Assembly (NCBI RefSeq): GCF_000972385.1 | Contig: NZ_JXTE01000017.1 | Span: 1 to 64,000, forward strand | Length of the DNA stretch: 64,000 nt | From: Streptomyces sp. WM6386 | GTDB lineage: Bacteria; Actinomycetota; Actinomycetes; Streptomycetales; Streptomycetaceae | Direction of reading: 5' to 3' | In this document: piece after piece, positions 50,064-58,060 of the stretch | Position numbering within the stretch: the first letter of the stretch is position 1 | Layout of the letters: every line of letters begins with the position of its first letter | Translations under genes and position numbers: made by a program | Notes under the pieces: generated by a model | What the model was told of the DNA's origin: nothing | The model's database searches: none | Seen by the model: only the letters and a program-made list of their open reading frames with translations

Positions 50064-50983
50064 GGATGTGCCTCCAGGTACTTGGCGATCTCCTCCCGCT
50101 CCCAGGTACCGTCGGCGACGACGACGCGGTAGCGGCGGGTGAGGGTGTCGCCGGGGGCGAGTTCGAGTTCGTCGTAGAAGGCCCAGGAGGGGGCCACGCC
50201 GGCGAACGGCTCGTTGCGGACGAACCAGTGGGCCGGGTGGGCGCCTTCGGTGCCGAGGTGGTCGTTCTCCGGGGCGTGCTCGAAGACGAGGGTGGCGTGG
50301 CCGTCCGTGCCGTCGTGCTCGCCGGAGAGGGCCAGCCAGGGGGCCTGCGCACCGAGAAGGCCGGGGCCCTCGGTGTCCGGCGCGATGATGCGGCCGTCGC
50401 GGAAGGCGCGCGGGCCGCGCCAGAACAGACCCGTGTACCCGGCGAGTTCACGTCCGGCGGTGGTGGGGCTGCCGAAGACCAGCGGCTCGTCGCGCCGGTT
50501 GGTGATGGCGCTCGTCCAGGTCAGCGCCCAGGATCCGGACTCCTGGTCCACGTCGTGGATCTCGATCCGGCGCTGCTCCTCGGCCCACAGCTCGCCGCTG
50601 TACGGGTGCCAGGTCAGCCGTTCGGCGATGACGACCCGGTCGTCGTCGGCGCGGACCTCGTCGAAGGCGACGTGCGCCATCGAGCCGACGCGTTCGGGGA
50701 GTTCGAGGTAGCCCTCGCCGTGCACGTACGAGTTGCCGCCCCAGAGGTTGGCGCCCGACAGGTGCGAGGCGGTCAGGGACAGGCCCTTGTGCCAGCGGTG
50801 GTCGTTGGGCCGGTAGTCGGTGACGACGTCGCCGGCCAGGGTCCGCAGCGGGTGGATGTACGGCTTGGGGGCCTCCCAGGCCGCCTCCGGCCGGTAGACG
50901 TAGGAGAGCAGCTCCACGCCGGTGGCCGGGTCCGTCACGGTGATGCGGTCGCCGTGCGCGTGGACGATGCGCAGCCCGGTCAT
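50057..50983 (-). CDS. PmoA-like (DUF6807) protein
   Basis: A 308-residue beta-rich protein. 'PYIHPLRTLAGDVVTDYRPN' with 'DHRWHKGLSL', and 'SGANLWGGNSYV' and 'AHWFVRNEPFAGVAPSWAF' are characteristic of DUF6807/PmoA-like proteins, which occur in carbohydrate gene clusters. ATG 50983 overlaps the TGA of the Gfo/Idh gene (ATGA). Biochemical role unknown. Confidence 0.8.
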   Translation of the reverse strand: MTGLRIVHAHGDRITVTDPATGVELLSYVYRPEAAWEAPKPYIHPLRTLAGDVVTDYRPNDHRWHKGLSLTASHLSGANLWGGNSYVHGEGYLELPERVGSMAHVAFDEVRADDDRVVIAERLTWHPYSGELWAEEQRRIEIHDVDQESGSWALTWTSAITNRRDEPLVFGSPTTAGRELAGYTGLFWRGPRAFRDGRIIAPDTEGPGLLGAQAPWLALSGEHDGTDGHATLVFEHAPENDHLGTEGAHPAHWFVRNEPFAGVAPSWAFYDELELAPGDTLTRRYRVVVADGTWEREEIAKYLEAHPW

Positions 50984-52125
50984 ACGGGCACCTCCTCGCT
51001 GACGACGGGGGCCCAGCCGGGCGCGTTCCCGTGCATGGCCGTGTAGAACGCGTCGCCCGGGCCGATCTCGCCCGCTCTCACCGTGACGTCCGTGAACGCC
51101 GACTTGTACAGCGCGGCGATCAGCTCCAGGCTGCCACGTCCGTCGGCACCGCTGCTGCGCGGCCGCTCCCCGGCGCGCATGCTGGCGACCAGTTCGCGCA
51201 GCTGCTCCGTGTGCGAACTGGGCACGTCGGCGCCGAAGTCCCGCCAGGCGGCGGTCTGCTCGTCCGGCACGCCGGGCGCCGGCGTGATGGCCCAGTTCTC
51301 GTTGCCGTGACCGTACAGATGGGTGAGCTCGACGGTCGCGCGCTCGCAGTCGATACGGATACGGCTGACCTCGTCGGGACTCAGCACGCTGTTCACGACC
51401 GTCGCCAGCGCGCCGTTCTCGAAGCGGACCAGCGCGGTGGAGACGTCCTCGGTCTGTACGTCGTGGACCAGCCGCCCGGCCATGGCGCGCACCTCGCTCC
51501 ACGGGCCGAGCAGGTCGAGGAGGAGATCCATCTGGTGGATGCCGTGGCCCATCGCCGGGCCGCCGCCCTCGGTCTCCCAGCGGCCGCGCCAGGGCACGGC
51601 GTAGTACGCGGTGTCGCGGTACCAGGTGGTCTGGCAGTGCGCGACGAGCGGGCGGCCCAGGTCCTGCCCGTCGAGCAGCCGTTGCACATGGCGGGTGCCG
51701 GAGCCGAAGCGGTGCTGGAAGACGATCGAGGCGTACGGGCCGCCGTCCTTGCCCTCCTCCGCCTCCACGGCGTCGAAGTCGGCGAGGGTGGGCACCGGCG
51801 GCTTCTCGCACCACACCCAGGCCCCGGCGCGCAGCGCGGCGACGGTCTGGTCGCGGTGCAGGGTCGGCGGGGTGCAGATGCTGACGAGGTCGGGGCGCTG
51901 CTCGCGCAGCATGCGGTCGAGGTCGGTGTAGCCGTGCGGGACACCGCCCGCCGTACAGAACTCCTCGACGGCCCTGGCATCGATGTCAACCGCCGCGACC
52001 ACCTCGACCTCGCCCTCCTCGGCGAGTGCGCCGAGCGCGGTCAGGTGGGAGCCCCGGGCGATGGCGCCGGTACCGATGACGGCGGCCCGGATGCGGCGGC
52101 CGTCGTAGGGAGTGGTGGGTGACAT
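50980..52125 (-). CDS. Gfo/Idh/MocA family oxidoreductase
   Basis: A 381-residue NAD(P)-dependent sugar oxidoreductase. 'AAVIGTGAIARGSHL' is the Rossmann motif; 'VWCEKPPVPTLADF' carries the EKP motif; 'GHGIHQMDLLLDLLG' has the catalytic-type histidine and aspartate. First gene of a three-gene unit with the PmoA-like and cupin genes. ATG 52125 begins 14 residues before the Rossmann fold. A LacI-type operator is 61 bases upstream. Confidence 0.85.
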   Translation of the reverse strand: MSPTTPYDGRRIRAAVIGTGAIARGSHLTALGALAEEGEVEVVAAVDIDARAVEEFCTAGGVPHGYTDLDRMLREQRPDLVSICTPPTLHRDQTVAALRAGAWVWCEKPPVPTLADFDAVEAEEGKDGGPYASIVFQHRFGSGTRHVQRLLDGQDLGRPLVAHCQTTWYRDTAYYAVPWRGRWETEGGGPAMGHGIHQMDLLLDLLGPWSEVRAMAGRLVHDVQTEDVSTALVRFENGALATVVNSVLSPDEVSRIRIDCERATVELTHLYGHGNENWAITPAPGVPDEQTAAWRDFGADVPSSHTEQLRELVASMRAGERPRSSGADGRGSLELIAALYKSAFTDVTVRAGEIGPGDAFYTAMHGNAPGWAPVVSEEVPV

Positions 52126-52185
52126 GGACGCGATCAGCACTCCTCGAACGAACGGCGGACAGCGCCGACACCTGCCACACGAGCA

Positions 52186-52197
52186 GCAAGCGCTTTC
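52186..52197. promoter_or_regulatory. LacI-type operator upstream of the sugar operon
   Basis: gcaagcgctttc matches GAAAGCGCTTTC in 11 of 12 positions, with the AAGCGCTT core typical of LacI/GalR sites. It is about 61-72 bases before the Gfo/Idh start. No LacI gene is in this window. Confidence 0.5.
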
Positions 52198-52395
52198 TCT
52201 CCGCAGCAACCTAAGCGGCCGCACCCTGGCCGGTCAACAGCTCGCATGCCCTGCTCGCCGGCGCCCGGCCCGCACCCTGTGCCAGGCCTGTCACCAGAGG
52301 CCGCTAGGCTGCCCTCCACACCTGTGATCACCGCGCCCGGACGGCTCGGTGTGTCCGTAACTCCTCCCCGATCAGCGCTTGGACTCCCTACCTTC

Positions 52396-53271
52396 ATGTC
52401 TTGGTTTGAATCCTTCATCCTCGGACTCGTCCAGGGGCTGACCGAGTTCCTCCCCGTCTCCTCCAGCGCGCATCTGCGGCTGACCGCGGCCTTCGCGAAG
52501 TGGGACGACCCCGGCGCGGCCTTCACCGCCATCACGCAGATCGGCACCGAGGCGGCCGTACTGATCTATTTCCGCAAGGACATCGGGCGGATCATCTCGG
52601 CGTGGACCAGATCACTGTTCAACAAGGAGATGCGGAGCGACCACGACGCCCAGATGGGCTGGCTGGTCATCGTGGGATCGATCCCGATCGGTGTGCTCGG
52701 GCTGACACTCAAGGACCAGATCGAGGGACCGTTCCGCGATCTGCGGATCACGGCGACGATGCTGATCGTGGTGGGCATCATCATCGGCATCGCCGACCGG
52801 CTGGCGGCCCGCGACGAGAGCGGCGGCAAGCACCGGGCCGCCAAGCAGCGCAAGGGCCTGGAGGACCTGGGCGTACGGGACGGCCTGATCTTCGGCCTCT
52901 GCCAGGCCTGCGCTCTCATCCCGGGCGTCTCCCGCTCCGGCGCCACGATCAGCGGCGGCCTCTTCATGGGCTACAGGCGCGAGTCCGCGGCCCGCTACTC
53001 CTTCCTCCTCGCCATCCCCGCGGTCCTCGCGTCCGGCCTCTTCGAGACCAAGGACGCGATGGAGGGCGGCCACGTCGACTGGCCCCAGACGATCTTCGCA
53101 ACGATCATCGCGTTCGTCGTCGGATACGTGGTCATCGCGTGGTTCATGAAGTTCATCTCGACCAAGAGCTTCATGCCGTTCGTCTGGTACCGCATCGCGC
53201 TCGGCATCGTGATCATCCTGCTCGTGACCTTCGGCGGGCTGAGCCCGCACGCCGCGGAGTCGGCCGGCTGA
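52396..53271 (+). CDS. uppP: Undecaprenyl-diphosphatase UppP/BacA
   Basis: A 291-residue membrane phosphatase. 'GLVQGLTEFLPVSSSAHL' and 'CALIPGVSRSGATI' are the two BacA active-site motifs, with eight or so membrane helices. It recycles undecaprenyl diphosphate for cell-wall synthesis and gives bacitracin tolerance. ATG 52396 begins directly at the 'MSWFESFILG' start of the family; frames upstream have no support. Confidence 0.93.
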   Translation: MSWFESFILGLVQGLTEFLPVSSSAHLRLTAAFAKWDDPGAAFTAITQIGTEAAVLIYFRKDIGRIISAWTRSLFNKEMRSDHDAQMGWLVIVGSIPIGVLGLTLKDQIEGPFRDLRITATMLIVVGIIIGIADRLAARDESGGKHRAAKQRKGLEDLGVRDGLIFGLCQACALIPGVSRSGATISGGLFMGYRRESAARYSFLLAIPAVLASGLFETKDAMEGGHVDWPQTIFATIIAFVVGYVVIAWFMKFISTKSFMPFVWYRIALGIVIILLVTFGGLSPHAAESAG

Positions 53272-53385
53272 CGCCCACGACAGCAGAGTCAACACGTTCA
53301 CACAGCGAACACCGTGACCCATCACATACGTTGTGTGTAGCCGTTCGGTAGCGCAGTGTCAGTTCCTGCCCTTAGGCTTGTCCGC

Positions 53386-53565
53386 ATGCCCCCCTATTCC
53401 GTGGCTTCTGGTTCCGTGCGGTCTGCTGCCGAAGTGAACGAGCAGATCCGTGCGCTGTGGCTGCGGGCAGGCGGCTCGCTGTCGACCCAGGAGCGTAAGG
53501 AATACGAGTTGTTGGTGGTCGAGTGGGCCGCCGCGATCCGGGGGAACATCATCAAGGCGGCCTGA
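53386..53565 (+). CDS. Conserved small protein, 59 residues
   Basis: ATG 53386 to TGA 53565. The product has a short variable N-terminus and a helical body ('SAAEVNEQIRALWLRAGG', 'TQERKEYELLVVEWAAA'). Codon use is typical of real Streptomyces genes. I recall similar small proteins in other Streptomyces but no function. It lies alone between uppP and the convergent gene at 53581. Confidence 0.7.
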   Translation: MPPYSVASGSVRSAAEVNEQIRALWLRAGGSLSTQERKEYELLVVEWAAAIRGNIIKAA

Positions 53566-53580
53566 ACGAGGGCCTGCGGC

Positions 53581-54162
53581 TCAGCCGTTGGCGGGGCCGT
53601 AGTGCAGGACTCCGTCGCTCGGCACCAGATAGCCGACGCCCCGCTTCTCAGGCAGCTCACCGGCCAGTGACGCCGCGTCGATGGATCCGGAGACCTCCCA
53701 GCCGACGGCGGCACAGCTGAAGGGCGCGCTGCGGAAGACCTCGGTGGCGATGGCGGCCAGCCAGTCGTCGATCAGCGCGGAGCGATAGAAGGGCCGGCCG
53801 TCCCAGTAGGCGACACCGACGGCGTCCAGCGCACTCGTCGGCACATAGAAGTCCAGCCAGTCGCTGCTGTCGCCACCGCCGCGCACCGCCATCACTCCAC
53901 ACACGACGAGGTCCCCCGTGGACAGCCGGACGCGCCCGTGGAGATGCCCGAACTCCTCCAGCGAGGCGACCGTGCAGGGCACCGCCTCCTGCTCCTCCGG
54001 CTCCCGGTCCCCATGCCCGTAGCACCCCTGCACCTCCGCCGCGGCCCACACAGCGCTCAGGACGGCCTGAAGCCCGGCGTCGTCCGTCGATCCGACCTCG
54101 ATGCCCAGCTCGTAGAAGCCGTCGGACCGGAACTGGTGGCGGAAGGATGCGGCGTGCGTCAT
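53581..54162 (-). CDS. Hypothetical protein, 193 residues
   Basis: A soluble protein with no recognised domain. Notable stretches are 'HQFRSDGFYELGIEVG', 'GGDSSDWLDFYVPTSALD' and 'APFSCAAVGWEVSG'. Acidic, mixed alpha/beta. ATG 54162 is the best start, 51 bases from the divergent CPT-type gene. Function unknown. Confidence 0.65.
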   Translation of the reverse strand: MTHAASFRHQFRSDGFYELGIEVGSTDDAGLQAVLSAVWAAAEVQGCYGHGDREPEEQEAVPCTVASLEEFGHLHGRVRLSTGDLVVCGVMAVRGGGDSSDWLDFYVPTSALDAVGVAYWDGRPFYRSALIDDWLAAIATEVFRSAPFSCAAVGWEVSGSIDAASLAGELPEKRGVGYLVPSDGVLHYGPANG

Positions 54163-54212
54163 CGGACGATGATCCCTCACCGATCGCCGAAGCACCTCCT
54201 AAGATCCGCCCC

Positions 54213-54782
54213 ATGGAGCACCTCGACAGCGTTCCCCCGCAGCAAGGCCTCGTCATCTTCCTGAACGGCACATCGAGTTCGGGCAAGTCGACCATCGCGG
54301 CCGAACTGCTCCAGATCCTCGACGAGCCGTACTTCCACATGCCCGTGGACGCGTTCCACGCGATGCGGTCGCGTGTGGCCGTGCCGCCGGACCGGTTGGC
54401 CACCCTGCTGCACCGCACCTGGCAGGGCTACCACCGAGCGGTCGGGGGGATGGCGGCCGCAGGGAACAACGTCGTCGTCGACCATGTGCTGAGCGCCCAG
54501 TGGCGGCTCCACGACTGCCTCTCACTGTTCGCACCCCAGGACGTGGTGTTCGTCGGCGTGCACTGCCCGCCCATGGAGCTGGCGCGCCGGGAGCGTGAGC
54601 GGGGCGACCGGCCGCCCGGGCTCGCGGAACGCCAGCTGGCGCAGGTGCACTCCCACGGGATCTACGACGTCGAGTGCGACACAGCCGACGCGACCCCGCG
54701 GGAATGCGCCCTGCGGATCAAGGAGTTCCTGCCGGACCGTCCGACGCCGACCGCGTTCGAGAGGTTGCGCGCGATGCTCTGA
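54213..54782 (+). CDS. Chloramphenicol phosphotransferase-like (CPT) kinase
   Basis: A 189-residue P-loop kinase. Walker A 'FLNGTSSSGKSTIA' (16-29) and 'MPVDAFHAM' (43-51, the catalytic Asp of CPT) are clear; 'VDHVLSAQWRLHDCL' and 'VGVHCPPMELARRERERGDR' complete the CPT pattern. The S. venezuelae enzyme phosphorylates chloramphenicol; most relatives have no known substrate. No chloramphenicol genes are near. Confidence 0.8.
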   Translation: MEHLDSVPPQQGLVIFLNGTSSSGKSTIAAELLQILDEPYFHMPVDAFHAMRSRVAVPPDRLATLLHRTWQGYHRAVGGMAAAGNNVVVDHVLSAQWRLHDCLSLFAPQDVVFVGVHCPPMELARRERERGDRPPGLAERQLAQVHSHGIYDVECDTADATPRECALRIKEFLPDRPTPTAFERLRAML

Positions 54783-54791
54783 TCTGCCGGA

Positions 54792-56039
54792 TCACCCGTC
54801 CAGCAGGGCACAGCCCTCGCGGAAGTCGTCGTAGGCCTCACCGTACTGTCTGGCCGCGAGCAGGAACATGGAACGGTCCGTCAAGGCCCGGCCCAGCTCC
54901 TCCCGTTCGGCGAGGCGACGGGCGAGGGTCACCCTCTCGTTGAAGACGGGGCGCAGTGGCTTCAGGATGCGGTGGTTACGGCGCTCCCGGCACACGGCGG
55001 TGCGGATGGTCAGTCTGCGGTGCAGGGCGACCAGTTCGGGGAGAGAGGCGGACGGGTCCTGCCGTAGCGCCTCGACCTGGTCCTCAAGAGACCCCAGGCC
55101 GTCGAAGTACGCCTTCCTGACATCGGGCGACCACTGATGGAGTGTCGAACCGAACGCCGGCCCCGGCGCGGCCGCGGACGGTGTGGGCTCCGCCGACCGG
55201 CCCGACAGGGCCAACAGCGTGCTCCACCACGACAGGATGTTGCTCCAGCTCTTGGGTTCCCCGGTCAGGTCCAGCTCGGCCAGATGAACGAGTGCCTCCT
55301 GCCGGGCCGCGCCGGCCTCGCTGTGGCGCCCGGCGGCGTCCAGCATCCCGGCCAGGTGGACCAGTTGCCAGATCTGGATCGCCAACGCCTTGCTCTCCGC
55401 CGCGACTTCAGCCCTGGTGACCTCCACCAGTTCCGCGAAGACCGCCAGCGCCGCCTCGTGCCGACCGGCAGCGTCCAGTTCGGCCGCCCAAGCGACCATC
55501 GACCAGAAGGAGTTGTCCCCCGGAGTCAACGGGCGCTCCACATCGGCCGACCTCCCGCAGATCTCCGCCGCCTCCCCGTGCCGCCCCTCCTCTGCCAGCG
55601 CCACCGCCACCTGCCGATACCCGTACGCGGGGTGCTTCACCTGACCGTGCTCGAAGCCCCACCGCCCGGCCTCGGCCATCTCCTCGCAGACGGCCATGCC
55701 CGCCGTCCGCCGCCCGAGCTCGTACAGACCGAACCGGTAGGCGTCCAGGGCCCGGACCAGCAACTCGGTCCGCTTCGGTTCTCCTTCATCCACACGTCGT
55801 GCCGCGGCCGCCGCCTCCGCGTGCCAGGCCAGTTGCGCCTCCGGCAGGTCCCGGATCTCCGGCTGGTATCCCGCCGACAGCAGCGCCTCGGCCAGTTTCG
55901 GCATGTAGGTCAACGGACTCACCACCGACAGCACCCGGTATGCCTCGACCTGCCGGGCCACGCTCGGCCTGCCCGACTCGAGCAGCATCGTCCGCGCCCT
56001 GAGCACCGCATCCTGATCGACCTTCTCCGCGTGATCCAT
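54792..56039 (-). CDS. TPR-like helical repeat protein
   Basis: A 415-residue, almost wholly alpha-helical protein. Repeating helix pairs ('YGYRQVAVALAEEGRHGEAA', 'DAAGRHEAALAVFAELVEVT', 'AARQYGEAYDDFREGC') indicate tetratricopeptide-like repeats. No enzymatic motif, signal or membrane segment is seen. Similar proteins occur as orphan scaffolds or regulators in Streptomyces. Confidence 0.7.
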   Translation of the reverse strand: MDHAEKVDQDAVLRARTMLLESGRPSVARQVEAYRVLSVVSPLTYMPKLAEALLSAGYQPEIRDLPEAQLAWHAEAAAAARRVDEGEPKRTELLVRALDAYRFGLYELGRRTAGMAVCEEMAEAGRWGFEHGQVKHPAYGYRQVAVALAEEGRHGEAAEICGRSADVERPLTPGDNSFWSMVAWAAELDAAGRHEAALAVFAELVEVTRAEVAAESKALAIQIWQLVHLAGMLDAAGRHSEAGAARQEALVHLAELDLTGEPKSWSNILSWWSTLLALSGRSAEPTPSAAAPGPAFGSTLHQWSPDVRKAYFDGLGSLEDQVEALRQDPSASLPELVALHRRLTIRTAVCRERRNHRILKPLRPVFNERVTLARRLAEREELGRALTDRSMFLLAARQYGEAYDDFREGCALLDG

Positions 56040-56246
56040 GACGGCGATTCTGGGAGGCCGCGCAGGGCTCGAACAAGGCTGCTGAGCAGTGCCGTTCGTC
56101 CTACGAAAACGGCCTCCGACCTGTCATGATGGAGACGTCTTCACCCCTTGGGCAGGAGGCCGACATACTGCGGGGCTCGGCCGTGGTCGCACCAACGCCC
56201 GAAATCCCCCGTACGGCACCGGAGTTCCCTTCGCTACCGTCGTGCC

Positions 56247-57425
56247 ATGCGAGCCATCGTCATGGGCGCGGGCATCGGAGGGCTGGCCGCGACGCTGAGT
56301 CTGCGCCGTGCCGGGCACGAGGTCACGCTGGTCGAGCAGCTGCCGCGGTTCACCGAGGCCGGCGCCGGAATCCAGCTCGCGCCCAACGCCACGCGGGTGC
56401 TGCGAGACCTGGCCCTCCTCGACGCGGTCACCGCACAGGCCGCCCCGCCCGGCCCACTGAGCTTCCGCACCTGGTCCGACGGGACGGAGATCTGCCACTA
56501 CGCGCTGGGCCGCGAGGTCGACGACGAGTTCGGGGCGCCCTATCTGCAGCTGCACCGGGCCGATCTGCAGCAGGCCCTGGCCGCCGCCGTGCCGCCCCGG
56601 TCGGTGCGGCTCGGCACCCAGGTCGTGGGGATCGGCCAGGACGACAGGTCCGCCCAGGTGACCACGGCCGGCGGTGAGCGACTGACCGCGGACCTGGTCG
56701 TGGCCGCGGACGGCATCCGCTCCGCGGCCCGCCAGTGGCTCTTCGGCGCGGACGAGGCGGTGTTCTCCAGGACCGCCGCGTACCGGGCGCTCCTCCCGGC
56801 CGGGCAGGTCGCCGATCTGGACCTGCCCGACACCGGGATCTGGCTCGGCCCCGGCCGGCACTTCGTCCACTACCGGGTGCGCCGCGGCGAACTCCTCAAC
56901 GTCGTGGCCGTGTTCGGGACGCAGACGGCGCAGGAGTCGTGGACCGCCCTCGCGGAGCCCGGAGAGCCACTGCATGCCTTCGAGGAGTGGGATCAGCGGA
57001 TCGTCAGGGTCCTCGAACGCGCGGAGCGGATGTACCGCTGGGGCATCTACACCCGTTCCCCGCTCGCCCGTTGGAACTCCGGACGGGTGACCCTGCTGGG
57101 CGACAGCGCCCACGCGATGGTGCCGTTCCAGGCCCAGGGGGCGGCCCAGGCGATCCTCGACGCGGCCGTGCTCGGCGACTGCCTCACTGACGTGGAACCC
57201 GCCGACGTGCCCGCCGCGCTCGACCGGTACGTACGCCGCCGACTGGCCACGGCCACGCGCATGCAGGCCCGTTCCGCGCACGCGGGCGACGAGTTCCACC
57301 TCCCGGACGGGCCCGCTGCCGGGGCACGGAACGCCCGGATGGCGGCGCACGCGGCCGAGCACAGGTTCCTGCCGGTGGCGACCGCATGGGCGGCCGACGT
57401 CCTCGACGAGCAGGCGGCGCCCTGA
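56247..57425 (+). CDS. FAD-dependent monooxygenase (salicylate/6-hydroxynicotinate hydroxylase-like)
   Basis: A 392-residue class A flavin monooxygenase. 'VMGAGIGGLAATLSL' (5-19) is the FAD motif, 'VVAADGIRSAARQWL' the DG motif, and 'LLGDSAHAMVPFQAQGAAQA' the GD motif. The ATG at 56247 begins directly before the Rossmann fold. It is followed after 58 bases by an NTF2-like gene in the same direction, which may be a partner. Substrate probably a small aromatic acid (inference). Confidence 0.85.
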   Translation: MRAIVMGAGIGGLAATLSLRRAGHEVTLVEQLPRFTEAGAGIQLAPNATRVLRDLALLDAVTAQAAPPGPLSFRTWSDGTEICHYALGREVDDEFGAPYLQLHRADLQQALAAAVPPRSVRLGTQVVGIGQDDRSAQVTTAGGERLTADLVVAADGIRSAARQWLFGADEAVFSRTAAYRALLPAGQVADLDLPDTGIWLGPGRHFVHYRVRRGELLNVVAVFGTQTAQESWTALAEPGEPLHAFEEWDQRIVRVLERAERMYRWGIYTRSPLARWNSGRVTLLGDSAHAMVPFQAQGAAQAILDAAVLGDCLTDVEPADVPAALDRYVRRRLATATRMQARSAHAGDEFHLPDGPAAGARNARMAAHAAEHRFLPVATAWAADVLDEQAAP

Positions 57426-57483
57426 GTCGCGACCCGGCCCACCACCCGAATGTCACCGCACGCCTCTTGGCCCCGCCCGCCCC

Positions 57484-57981
57484 ATGCCCAACACTGAGCC
57501 GATGACGCAGCGTGTGGAGCTCGCCACCGTGATGGACCGGCTGGCCGTCGACGAACTGATCACCGAGTACGCGGTGGCCGTGGACGACGGCGACTGGGAG
57601 GGGTACCGAAAGCTGTTCACCCCGGACGGACGCGCTGACTACCGCTCGGCCGGCGGTGTCGAGGGAGACGCCGGGCAGGTCGCCACCTGGCTCACGGAGA
57701 GCCTGCGGGTGTTCTCGATGCGGCAGCATCTGATCGTCAACCGGCGTATCACCTTCGGCCAGTGGGACCACGACACGGGCGACACGGCCCGCGTCCGGGC
57801 CGACTACGTCAATCCGATGCGCATCGACCGGGACGGCGACGGATCCGGTGCGGCCCCGGACTTCATCTGCGGCGGCCGCTACGCCTTCGGGCTGCTGCGC
57901 ACGCACGACGGCTGGCGGCTCCGCGAGGTCGTCGTGCAGGAGAAGTGGCGGCGCCTCCCGGCCCCCGCCCCACGTCCATGA
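57484..57981 (+). CDS. NTF2-like (SnoaL/ring-hydroxylating beta subunit type) protein
   Basis: A 165-residue cone-shaped alpha+beta fold protein. 'DRLAVDELITEYAVAVDDGD' and 'YRKLFTPDGRADYRSAGG' open the NTF2-like domain; the remaining strands include 'GRYAFGLLRTHDGWRLREV'. Such proteins act as dehydratases, isomerases or small-molecule binders. Start ATG 57484 (57502 is possible). Probably co-transcribed with the preceding monooxygenase. Confidence 0.8.
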   Translation: MPNTEPMTQRVELATVMDRLAVDELITEYAVAVDDGDWEGYRKLFTPDGRADYRSAGGVEGDAGQVATWLTESLRVFSMRQHLIVNRRITFGQWDHDTGDTARVRADYVNPMRIDRDGDGSGAAPDFICGGRYAFGLLRTHDGWRLREVVVQEKWRRLPAPAPRP

Positions 57982-58060
57982 TCAACTGAGCCGACGCCCT
58001 CTGTCCCCGGGGCGTCCGCACCACGCACACTGGAGGGACGCACGGGGTAGGAGGCGCCGT

